From contig KQ965744.1 of the NCBI GenBank assembly GCA_001574975.1, positions 439,553 to 503,552 of the forward strand: a stretch of 64,000 bases of DNA, in the 5' to 3' direction. How positions within the stretch are numbered: the first letter of the stretch is position 1; each line of letters opens with the position of its first letter. Positions 11,901 through 23,515 of the stretch are shown here, piece after piece. A model generated the notes under the pieces. The model was not told where the DNA came from, did no database searches, and worked only from the letters and a program-made list of their open reading frames with translations. The position numbers and the translations under genes were made by a program. Source of the stretch: Gonapodya prolifera JEL478. Lineage: Eukaryota > Monoblepharomycota > Monoblepharidomycetes > Monoblepharidales > Gonapodyaceae.

Positions 11901-14579
11901 CGAAATGCAAGCCCCTCCGTCGCAGTCGCATCTGAACCTCTGTGAGGAGTTCGAGTGGTGTGACTGTTGTAATGTCAGGAACCTGGCGAACCGGGATAAA
12001 AACGAATGTCATCTCATCAAACTAGATGGGACCGAGAAAGTGGTCGGAGTTTGTGCGAAAGGGATGCCGTTCTTGCTCCACGATTTTGTTTACATCGACT
12101 CTGGTGAAAAGGAAACGCCTTTTCGGATTGCTCGAGTCGAATCTTTCATTCCCACGAATAAAGGGTTTTCCAGAGCTAATTTTGTCGTCGGAACTGACAA
12201 CGGAACAAGAGACCTTCGTGTTGACTGGGATAAAGATGTTTCGGACCGTGTTCGTCTGAAAGTGCGAATGTTCCGCCGCGCTGACGATATCACCGACCGG
12301 AAGGAGGCGCGCAAGAGAAGTCGGGAGAATGAATCTTCAGAAACCCACCCAGACGAGCATGCTCCTCGGGACATGCGACACCTCTACATCACCGACAACG
12401 TCGAAATCATTGAGATATCTCGATTATCAGGAGTGTGTTGGATTGCTCACCGATCCTTGCTTGGGGAAACTGAGCAAGCTTTGACATCTTACAAACTGGA
12501 AGATGTAAACAATTTCTGGATGTCGGAGAAACTTCTTCCAGGAGATAAGACGGAGCCATATCCGCGGTCAGCATTTTCGTTTAGCCCTCGAAGGTTACGG
12601 ATAAGGGAGGAGCAAAAGGTTCAATCGTCGGAATATCTGAGTAAACGACACAAGCCCATGAAAGCGATGGATCTTTTCGCTGGCTGCGGGGGGTTAACTT
12701 GTGGTCTTGAGATGTCTGGTGCTATTGAAACTCTTTGGGCGGTTGAATGTGACGTGGCAGCTGCAATGACGTTCAAGTGAGCCGTAAATCCTCAGGTCTT
12801 AATTGTCACTTGAACTGAAAACACCTTTGTACGCAGGAAAAACTTCCCTCATGCCACAGTCTATAATCAGGACATCAATGTCTTGCTTGAGCGTGTATGG
12901 AAGCGAGATAAGCTTCAGGATCCGGATTCTAAGAAGCTAAGGAGTTCAGATGGTGAAGAGATGGATGATCTACCAGAGCCAGGTGAAGTAGAATTTTTGT
13001 ACGGTGGGCCTCCGTGGTAAGTGTCCTTCATATTATACACGCTCGATAATTTTACAATATTTAATTGAAGCCAAGGATTCTCGCGAATGAACCGGTGGAA
13101 AAAGGTTGATGATCGTAAAAATGCACTGATACCAACGTTCATGTCATTTGTGGAATTCTACAACCACCCCAAGTTTAAAGGTTTCCTGGCAGAGAACGTT
13201 GCTGATATATTGCGGTTTAAGCCTGGAGGGGTTCAAGTCGGTGTGAACAAGATGGAAGGTGGGGTTGACAAAGGTGTTGTGAAGTTCATTGTTCGTGCCG
13301 CTCTTGATATGGAGTAAGTTCATCGAAATTTAAGACACGCGGCGTGTTGTATTCTGACCGACTCCTTCGTGTGCAGTTTTGAAGTTGGTGTAGTCATCCT
13401 GCAAGCGGCCTACCACGGTGTGCCGCAAAACCGACGGCGTTGCTTCGTGCAAGGTTATCGTCGTGGTGACACGGTTTCTCTTCCGGATTGGCCAAAACCT
13501 GTCCACTGCATGGAAACGGTGTCAACTTCTCGGGCTTCCGGCGGGTCAACAAAAGTTTCGAGTATGTATGGTGGGGCACCGCTTTCTTTTAACTACTATG
13601 ATGCCTTCGCCGGGGCCCCTCACCGTGCACTGACAATCCGCGAGACATGCTCGGACCTACCCGGGTTTGAGTACACGAATCCTTACAAGGTTATGGCCCA
13701 AAGTGATGAAGACAAAAAGTACGACCAATCTCGGAAGAAGTGGTATCCTTCGTATTCCGAAGCTGACATGAAAGTATCAAGCATGGGTGGAGAAATGGAG
13801 CAAAGGTATCAGAAAAATCCGCTCACTCTATATCAGTCAAAAATTCGAAATGGTGCTACGGTACTGCACAATCACGTAGTCAAGCAGTACAAAAGCATTG
13901 TGATCGAAAGGATATGCAGAGTGGGCATGTATCCTGGAGCAGACCACTTGAGTACGCACTTGTCACCATTGAAGCGCGGTTGCCTTCATGTCATTGGTTT
14001 CTCTAAGGTCTTCCCAAGGAACTGGCAGGAGAATCTCTATGGTGCCTTCAAGGGGAGGGCTCAGCAAAGGACAAGCACAACAATTGGAAGGGACTTTATG
14101 GACGTCTAGACTACGACAAGACGTTTAAGACGATTACCACAGATATGAATCCTGTGAACGTGCAAGGAGTAGGTACTGGCTGGAACGTGGAAAACATAAA
14201 TATTACCATTTCACAATTCCTTCACTTTTAGACTGTACTGCATCCCACGCAACGTCGCGTAATGAGTGTTCGTGAAAACGCTCGTGGACAGGGATTTCCT
14301 GATACATTTATTTTCTGCGCAACCAATCTATTCCGAACATGTAACCTCTCCCTCAAGGAAATGTACCGACAAGTAGGAAACGCAGTACCAGTGCCTCTAG
14401 CTGAAGCGCTGGGATCGAAAATGAGGGATGCGATGTCGGAAGGCTGGGCTCGATCATCTGGTGAATTGGAACAAGGGGAAATGCGGTGGTGCGTGGGAAG
14501 TGGTATCGCGGAGGGTACCTCCAATTCGGACGAGCGGGAACACGTAGAAGAGCCACTAGACGATGATATGGAAGAATAG
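8934..14579 (+). CDS. DNMT1: DNA (cytosine-5)-methyltransferase, DNMT1 type
   Basis: Maintenance-type C5 DNA methyltransferase of about 1,650 residues in about a dozen exons. Order: a short helical N-terminus; a charged Lys/Ser/Asp-rich linker; an RFTS domain ([35 protein letters not shown]); an acidic/basic linker; two BAH domains ([11 protein letters not shown]...VRWFNPL and [19 protein letters not shown]); then the methyltransferase. Catalytic motifs are I ([12 protein letters not shown]), IV ([13 protein letters not shown], where the Cys codon is split by the intron 13018..13071), VI (FLAENV), VIII ([10 protein letters not shown]), IX ([16 protein letters not shown]) and X ([13 protein letters not shown]). 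All are intact, so activity is expected. No CXXC zinc finger is seen between RFTS and BAH1, unlike animal DNMT1. The first exon (8934..8978) is inferred from splice signals and is the least certain part. Confidence 0.94.
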
Positions 14580-14663
14580 ATTTTGCGCATTGAAATTTCT
14601 ATTTTTAATGAAATGGGGTTTGTGTTCGGGTGATCTTGAACGCAGAACACTTGGCCATAGACC

Positions 14664-17600
14664 ATGTCTGCAACGATTGCGGGGTCGATTTTGACCTCCC
14701 TTCCGCGCAAAGCCTCTTTACCTTCCGTGAACTCACCTGTTAGTGCCCCATATGACGTATTCATTCGGAACGCGTTGGAAACGCTTGTGAAGGAGTCCAG
14801 GAAGAACACTCCCCTCAAGGAAGCCGCCAAGAAAGCCCTCGGTGAGCTACACTTCGATGCGTGATTCATTGTGCTACTTGATCTCAATCATCGTGTAACG
14901 CTGTGGAATCGGACTGGATGGCTTCAGCCTCTCTCGGTCCAGCACCTCCCCATCCTTCTTCATCGAAGGAGAGTCTTGGCTCTGCGGAGCATCAAAATCA
15001 TTCGCCTGCAACTCTTGAGACAATATTTGGGGCTTTCCAGCTTGCCTGCCAGTCACGGAGCTCCGCGTTGGCTAGCGTGGCGATCGACTGTCTTGGTAAA
15101 TTATTCACGTACAATTATTGGGGCTCCGATGCGGATCCAGTTTTGGCGCAGCTGGAAAATGGCTTGAGAATCAGCGAGGATACAGACTTGGAAGACAATG
15201 CTGGGAAACGAGCACCAACCGTTGGGTCAAAGTCACCCGACGACCGCCCACGCACCTATGTCGACAAAGTTATTGACCTCATTTGCGACAGTCCTCTTCA
15301 GGAAGGGTCGGATGAAAAACTTCAATTGCAGATTATAAAGGTGGGCTGTCAACAGCACCAAACCAAATACGTTATCACAAACCCATCCACCAGGCGCTCT
15401 CTGCTGCTTGCTCAACAAATCACCCGTCATCCGCACTGCATACCTCAACACTTCTCCGCGCCATAAGAACTGCCTACAACATTTTTCTTCTTGCTCGGGA
15501 TGCTAATACTCAGATCGTTGCTCAAGCCACCCTGACCCAGATCATTGTTGGTGTTTTTGCACGCGTGAATCGGAATCCGAAGATAGATGTGATCCCTGAA
15601 GAGCCGCCTCAATCTATCAGCAACAATAATAGTGTCCCAAGTTCTGCTCAGGCTTCTCGGGAGGATATAACCTCAAAAACCATGTTGAGAGAAGGTCGAA
15701 GCGAGGATGGGAAGGTGGCTGACAGCGCGAGAACACCAAGTAGCAAAGACGAAGACAACAGCAATGACACTAACACAGAAGTAGACTCAATCTCTAAGGA
15801 GGCACACCCTATTGATTCAGACCCTTTGGTGGTTAAGACTGCGAACGTCACTGGTCCAGTTGACGAAGATTCTGAACCCGCTGAAGTGGTGTCTACATTA
15901 GCTGCCCCTGCGTTGTCGTTAAATGGAGAGGCTCTGTCGTCGGGGTCAGTTGCTGGGGATGGAACACCGACTTCTGCCGACCAGGCTACTCTTAGTGCTG
16001 GAAGCTTGGGTAGCGCTGACACACAGTCAGTCATCTCAAATGCGACAAAGGCGGGCCCTGAGGAGAGAACGAGCCTTGCGTTTGACTCCCGCCCGCCAAG
16101 TCCTGTACCGTCGCATGTTGTATCAGTTCCGAAGGACTCGGTCAGAGGAACCTACAGCCTGGATAGCTTGTACGTGCTTCTTGCTGTCAGCAATTTTTCA
16201 CGTGAATTAAGTGTAGTTGTTAAAGCCGAACCAACGTGACGGAGGACGATTTCCGTCGGCGCGCTTCCCCTGAACCGAAGCGTGCTCTCAAGCGAGCTGA
16301 GACATACGACGACTTGCTTGTCAAAGACGCGTTTCTTGTTTTTAGAGCATTATGCAAATTGAGTATGAAAGGATTGCCTGGAAGTGACGGGTGGGTGCAA
16401 GGACATTGTCCTCTATCACTCCATTTTTTTTTTTTTTGACACCCTTCTGTGAGCAGTCCAGCAATTGACCTCAAATCGCAAGCGATGCGCTCTAAGCTAT
16501 TGGCTCTGCATTTGCTCAACTCAATACTCACATCGCAGATGACGGTCTTTTTAGTGCCATCCCCCGTTTTGTTTTCCTCGCCGCAGTTGCACCCAAAGCA
16601 CCTTCAGTTTATACAAGCCGTAAAGCAGTACTTATGCCTTAGTCTGACACGTAACGCCGCTAGTCCAATACCACAGGTGTTCGACATCAGCTTAGAGATA
16701 TTCGCGAAACTGGTTGTCGGATTGCGACAACAGCTCAAGGCAGGTTATTTGCTTCTACTGATGGCGCCTTGATTCTGGAAGGTTTCTCTTGCAGAAAGAA
16801 TTGTCCGTGTTGTTCACAGAGTTAATTTTACCCATTCTCGAATCGAGGCAGTCTGTGACATTCCACCAGCGTTTGTCTCTTCTTCGTGCTCTTCTTCGAA
16901 TTTTCAGTGATCCGCAGGAGGGCTCAGCGGTTTTGGTGGAGATTTATCTCAACTATGACTGTGATCCTGAAGCAAGTGGTCGTGAGAATGTTTGGGAGAG
17001 GATGGTTAATGCACTGAGTAAAGTTGTCAGCTGGACGGCGATCGAAGCGTTGCAGCAGCAACAGCAGCAAAGCGATAAAACGCCAACGAGCTCGGTCATG
17101 TCTGTTGCAACTCTTGGCATGAAAGGTGGCTTCGCGCCAGCCATCACTACAGCGACGCTGTCCACGCTTACGAAAGACCAAACTCGTGAACTCTTGTCCA
17201 CTGGCGGTGACTACACGGAACTTCGGAAACGGACTTTAGAAGTTCTTGTCAGAGGCATTCTTGTTGCGCTTGTGAACTGGTGCACCAGCCGAGGGGGCTT
17301 TACTTTGGCTGATAATAGAGACCGTAAAGAAAGGGAGAGAGATAGGACATCTCTGGATCAAGACAAAAGAATTACATCCGCTGGGTCAAAGGAAGTTGAT
17401 GACGAGGCTGGAGGTGGTGGCTTGGGATTAACATCAAACGCAGCATCGCCAACGGTGGTTGCTGACGATCCGACCCAATTCGAGAACCTTAAGCACCGGA
17501 AACAAGTTTTGCAAGAAGGAATTCGGAAGTTCAATTTCAAACCGAAAAAGGTTGGTCATGTTTACGTCTGATGAGATTGTACTCTGCAGAAGGCTCCCAT

Positions 17601-20600
17601 CGAACCATAGGGAATGCAATTTTTACTGGACTCCAAGTGCATATCTTCTCGAACCCCTCGCGATATTGGAAGATTTCTACTGCTCACTGACGGTTTGGAT
17701 AAGAAGATGATCGGCGAATTTTTGGGCGAAGGGTGAGTGAGTCATTTTTGCGTGTTTTCGTGTGGATTGGTAGATTTTTTCCACTGGGCCAAACAGAGAT
17801 GAGGAGAACATCTCTATTATGCACGCATTCGTTGATGAAATGGAGTTCTCCAACATGAAATTTGTGGATGCTTTGCGACATTTTTTGCAGGCGTTCAGAC
17901 TCCCTGGAGAAGCCCAAAAGATTGATCGATTCATGCTCAAGTTCGCAGAACGCTTCCTGAAAGGAAATCCGACTCAATTCTCAAACGCAGGTTGGTTCAC
18001 GTCATATGTGTTATTTGATCGGCGTTCCTAAACCCCATGGCACTAGACACGGCTTACGTGCTGGCATACTCGGTGATTATGTTGAACACAGATCTCCACA
18101 ATCCACAAATCAAAAAGCACATGACTAAAGAAGAGTTCATCAAGAACAACCGGGGCATTAACGATGGAAAGGACCTTCCTAGGGAGTTTCTGGAGAGTAC
18201 ATACGACGAGATTTCGACAAATGAGATCAGAATGAAAGAAGAAATGGAAAAGGCTGGAAAGGGAACCGGCAAAGTCGGTGACACGGATGGATCTAGGGAC
18301 GACGAATCTCGAAAAGGACGCTCTTTGGCCAGCGAGGCGATCGCAATGAAAACGGAGGTATAGTTTACGTCTCACCTTGCTCTCCATTGAAGTCTTTCCG
18401 TAATGCGTTCTTCAGGCCGCTTTTACGAAGATGTTGAAGGCGCGGAAGCGTGTCACGCAGAATCAAATGGTATCTAGTGAAGTGGGAGCATCGGCCAGTG
18501 TTAGCAGTACATGGTTTTCGGCGACCCACTACGAACACGTTCGATCGATGTTCGACTTAGTGTGGACACCTCTTTTAGCAGGAGTAAGTGGTCCGCTACA
18601 AGACACAGAGGTGCGTTTGTGTTCATAAGCTGTGTTCATCGTTCCGCTTGACTGAGGCTGTCACTCGAAGGACGCTGAAACGATCAGTTTGTCCCTTGAA
18701 GGGCTAAAGTACGCGATTCGCATTGCTTGTTTGTTCAATATGGACCTCGAAAGGAGAGCCTTCGTGTCAACATTGTCAAAACTTACAATGCTCCCGACGG
18801 TGAGCGAAATGCGCCCCAAAAACCTCGAGGCAATAAAACAGCTCCTCGAGGCTGCATGGCTCGAAGGAAATAACTTGGTGGAGAGCTGGAAAGATGTCTG
18901 CCTGTGTATCAGCCAGTTGGAGAAATTGTCGCTCCTTGGAGGTGGTGGTCCAGATGAAGCTTTTAGGAAAGCGTCAGTTGTAGACAAAAGCAGATCGCCG
19001 GCAAAGCAATCTTTCGCTGATGAAGTTGCGTCAGAGAGTACATCTCAGGTCCTTGTCGTTGCAGTGGATCGAATTTTCACAAGCAGTGTCAAATTGTCAG
19101 GTGTAGGTGGAAATTGTGTTGGTTTCGCGGTCACCCATTTTGCTCAAATGCAATGACAGTCCGCTATCACCGATTTTGCGAACGCCTTGTGTCAAGTGTC
19201 TTGGGAAGAAATTCAATCGTCATCTCAGTGGGAACATCCAAGAATGTTTTCGCTTCAGAAGCTTGTGGAAGTGAGCTACTATAATATGGGTCGTATTCGT
19301 GTGGAGTGGTCAAATTTGTGGCACATATTGGGAGAGCACTTCAATAAGGTTTGGAACATTTATTGCTGAGGGTAGTACATTAGTGACACTCAGTCTTCGC
19401 TCCTGGCAAATAGGTCGGAGGGCATCAAAATCGAAATGTTGCCCTTTTTGCAGTTGATCGTTTGAGGCAGCTTGCATTAAAGTTTTTGGATATCGAAGAG
19501 CTCCCACATTTCAAGTTCCAGAAAGACTTCTTGCGGCCATTCGAAGTCATTCTCCAGGACAACACCGACGTCAACATCAAAGATTTGGTGAGCTTTTATT
19601 GTGAACTGATGTGGTCGAGTTTTCACAATGTGGATGATGAATGTCACACCAATTTCCAGGTACTTCGATCACTTACGCAAATGATTCAGATGAAGTCCAA
19701 AAATATGAGATCGGGATGGAAAGCTATGCTGCTTGTCTTCACAAAAGCAGCCAAAGAGCAGATCGGTAATGGGAACTGTGTTTTTGCGAGGTGATCGTGC
19801 AGCTTATTGTCTCATCCCTGTTTAGAATCTGTCGTTACACTGGCATTTGAAACTGTCAAGAACATCCAGAAAACCTACTTGGAACTGGTTGTTGGCAACA
19901 ATGCCTTTCCAGACCTGGTAAACTGCATTGTGGAGTTCTGTAAGAACAGAAATTACGCCAAGACCAGGTACTGTGCTGTACATCATCAAGTGGCTCCGTG
20001 TTTCTCATTTAGACTGATTTAGCCTTCAAGCAATCGAACTTCTGCGAGCCACAATTCATAAGATGGTGGAAATCGCCAAATCACCAATTTACGTGAAAGC
20101 GCAGTCTGGTGGCAGCGTATTGGAGTTGTCGACACCAACCAACATAACTTTGTCGCGGGATCCGAATAGCGAAAAGCCAACCGCCACAGTTTTGAATCCC
20201 CTTTCAGATGATCCGATGTTCAAATTCTGGTTCCCGATGCTGTTTGGTTTATACGAGGTCATTATGACCTGTGATTTGGAGGTTAGAACAAGGTGCGTTG
20301 TTGAATTTATGTGTATGAGGAGTTCATGCAGAGACATTGCACCCACAGGGCGCTGACTTATCTCTTTGACGCCCTCAAGTCTTACGGATCAACCTTCACC
20401 CGGGACTTTTGGGATGTCGTATGTCGGGGTGTTCTGTTGCCAATTTTTGATGACCTAAGACTTTCAAGATCCGAGAAAACGAAATTCGCCAACAAGGAGG
20501 ACATGAGTGTTTGGCTTTCGACCACACTCATCAAGGCACTCAGAGAGTTTGTTGACCTATTCAGCTTTTACTTTGAGGTCCTAAACTTCCTAGTCGACGG

Positions 20601-21902
20601 GGTCCTAGACTTGCTTGCTGTTTGCATCACTCAAGGTGGGTTAATGAAATCCGGATGTCTAGTTCCATTTCTGAAAGAGACACTGCGTCCCCTAGAAAAT
20701 GAAACTCTCGCAAGGATTGGTAGCACATGCCTCCAGCAGTTCATCGAAAGCAATGTCCACAAGATGGACGATGATGGTTGGACAAAAGTTTGCCATTGCT
20801 TTGTGAACCTTTTCGAAGCAACCACTCCGTACGGACTGTTTGAGTATCCAGGAGGTCGCCCTGGCGCTGTGGGTAATGCAGAAGAATCTCGATCGGCTCC
20901 GGTTGTAGGAGGTGGAGCAGGGGATGGCAATAATGACCAGGATGAAGTGGAATTCCAGCCGAATGGTGAAACGGATGGAAGTTCTGATGACGAGCCGCCT
21001 CAAAAGCCCACTGAGTTGCGAGTCCAAACCGATGCTGCCAAATCCGAAGGAAGTGCAGGAATGGCTCAATTGAACGCGGTATCGCCCCCGTCTCCAAAGG
21101 ACCGAAAGAAGGACTTCCAACAGACCGTCATGAAGTGTGTTTTGCAACTCCTCCTGATCCAGACTCTGCACGAGACCATCAATCAAAACGAGAACATCTA
21201 TCGAAGTTTGAAGAGCAAGCATATGTTCGTGTTATTAGATTGCCTTGACCGGAGCTACCTCTTCGCTCGCAAATTTAACAACGATACGGATCTTCGCATG
21301 GCATTATATCGTGGCGGTGAGGAAGAAATGTTGAATCCAATTTATTTGCCGCGAGTCTTTTCGAGCAATCTATTGATACAGGGTTCATGCAACAACTTCC
21401 AAATCTCCTTAAGCAGGAGACAACTAGTGTGACCTCATACATTTCTGCTTTGATACGAATGTATTCTGACGGCAGCGATGAACGCCGTTCGGTTGCCCAT
21501 GAAGTGGAACAGCGACTGATTCCGTAAGTGTGATTTTAAGCGAGGAAGGCAGTGAGAAACAATCCAATAAAGTGCTTCGCCAGACTGAGTCGTGATATTT
21601 TGATTTTGTACAATGGTCTCGATCCTGAAACGAAGAAGCGCAACATATTGGCATGGCGTCCGGTTGTCGTGATGATATTAAATTCTTTGGTCAACTTCCG
21701 AGAAGACGATGTGAGTCCGCCTCCCGTTTGCAGGCTCCATATATGAAACCTCTGACGACTGTTTTTCGGTCCACAGTTCCGTCAAAACATTTCCCAATTT
21801 TACAGTCACTGTGTTGATCTCTTGATGCACGATATCCCACCGGAATTGAGATTAGGACTGCACTCTGTGTTCACCCGTATCGGCACCACGTATTCCATCT
21901 AA
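14664..21902 (+). CDS. SEC7: Sec7/BIG-family Arf guanine-nucleotide exchange factor
   Basis: Large ArfGEF that activates Arf1 at the trans-Golgi. The N-terminal DCB region contains [22 protein letters not shown] Ser/Thr-rich acidic linker follows, then the HUS region ending in the HUS box ([12 protein letters not shown]). The Sec7 domain spans about 17,470 to 18,240, with the glutamic-finger loop [12 protein letters not shown] and the motif [14 protein letters not shown]. The HDS1-4 helical repeats follow, including a long exon from about 20,350 to 21,400 with an acidic low-complexity insert. The reading ends at [13 protein letters not shown] before TAA at 21900-21902. About 18 short introns were noted; one (near 16,400) carries a run of Ts before its acceptor. 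The length and domain order match BIG1/BIG2/Sec7p. The start ATG lies only 84 bp after the DNMT1 stop. Confidence 0.95.
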
Positions 21903-21999
21903 CTCTACAGACTTGGAACGGGAAGCATCAAAACTGTTTTTTGATTTGATAGTTTATCTATATATGATACCCCTGCATTCCTTGCAAAAAGCTATCGTA

Positions 22000-23395
22000 C
22001 TAGAACTTCATGCAAGTCCACGGTGTTTTCGAAACCTGTATTTCGTGAAGTTCTTTGTCCCTGGCTACCCAATGCGGTTGTTCCTCCGTGGGATATTCGG
22101 CCACCTTCTTCCCCCACTCCGCCCAGCCGTACACGTTGGGGAGGTTCCCCGGCTTTGCTTCCATACGCAGCGCGGCAGCAAACCAGGACAGAAACGAAGG
22201 GTCGCGATTGCCCATGCCCAGGTCGCGGAGTTGCGTCATAAGTCCGTCAACGTTCGGATCACCAAAAGTGCTCGCGTCCGGTTGGGATTTGGCGTTTGAG
22301 GGAGTGTAGAGAAACAAGACTTTGTTCATTGTGCTGGATTTTGAGAGAAACGAGGGGTGGAAGGAGTGAATTGTTTGAGGGAACTCGCTTTTCGCAAACC
22401 GCATGCGGAAACCGGACCCACCGTTGGTCCGCGAACACTTTCGCGGCATTGTAAAACATTTGAAACACGGACGGGGGGTTGACGAGCACCATGCGGCCCA
22501 GTCGTTCCGGGTAGTGGTCCGCGAAAGTCATGAGGAACCGAATCGCGTACCGCGCTTTAAGGGCTTCCTGGAAGTCAAACCCATTGAAATCAACAAAGTA
22601 GATAAACTGCCCGGATGATCGGGTGGAGCGGAGGCTCTTCTCGATATTGTAGAAGACGCTGTACGGAATAAATATTTAATGTATCAGGAGGAAACAAGGT
22701 CGGTACGTACTGGACGAGACTGGCTTCGACATCAGGATAGGCCATTCGCTTTTGACAGCCGTACCTGAGTGACACGCGGTTTGAATGTGCGGAATGGTTG
22801 ATATGGTTGATGTAAGACTCGAAACTCACAGAATCGGTCGTCCGACATCATCCCACCCAACCGGGAAAAAGCAATGCGACGCCGGATCCGATAAGCATTG
22901 CTCGCACTCCATTTTTGGTGCATCGGGGAACGCGGGATCGGGTTCAATGTGTCCGAACGTTTTCCGCCGCCATACCACTGTGCGTCGCTGTTGGGAGGAC
23001 ATTAAACTGGGAGAAAAAAGAAGGATCAGTGATCGGTGGCAACATGACGCACCAGCTGGGCCAGCGCACTGTCCGTCTGCCAATTTCGTGCCACGAGATA
23101 TCGGTGAAGGGTGACATCGGTCAGAAACTTGCGAATGTAGCCATGCGGGTCCTAGGGTGGGTCTTTGAGGGTGATTGCACTACGATTTCCGCGCGGAGAT
23201 GCCACTTACATCAGCAAGGTCTTGGTTGTTTGCATCGTCCCTCCAATCCTGCAGAATCTTTAGTGCAGTCTTCTGGTCGCTTTGAAGGAGCTCAACGCGC
23301 GATCGGGCAATTGGGAGACGGATGACTCACTCTGATAGCTGAGCGTAGTCTACCGAAACATAGGGGCGATTGAGAGCGGACCCATTGCTGCTCAT
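22000..23395 (-). CDS. Sec14-like CRAL-TRIO domain protein
   Basis: Phosphatidylinositol- or lipid-transfer protein of the Sec14 superfamily. Reconstructed exons give an N-terminal CRAL-TRIO-N helix set (QKTALKILQDWRDD, RYLVARNWQTDSALAQL) and then the lipid-binding lobe (GWDDVGRPIL, SGQFIYFVDFNGFDFQEAL, MTFADHYPERLGRMVLVNPP, FQMFYNAAKVF). The tail is DPNVDGLMTQLRDLGM followed by about 60 less conserved residues. Splices fit in frame at each junction. DHYPERLG followed by VNPP is diagnostic for the Sec14 fold. The ligand cannot be assigned. The start is at 23395; an in-frame ATG at 23467 is possible. The gene is convergent with SEC7, under 100 bp between stops, so the 3' UTRs probably overlap. 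Confidence 0.88.
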
Positions 23396-23515
23396 AGTTG
23401 GGGTGAACAATGCCTCGCGGGATGGCGGGCTCCTCCTGACCGTCACAATCTTGCTCCCCTTCCACATATGTAGTATCCCACTCAGTCAGCTACGAGTCAG
23501 TTGATTAGAGACGTG

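Noticed and set aside
12999-13020. Apparent loss of the DNMT1 catalytic cysteine (GGPPW)
   Set aside because: The Trp codon is created by reading into the intron; splicing restores Cys.
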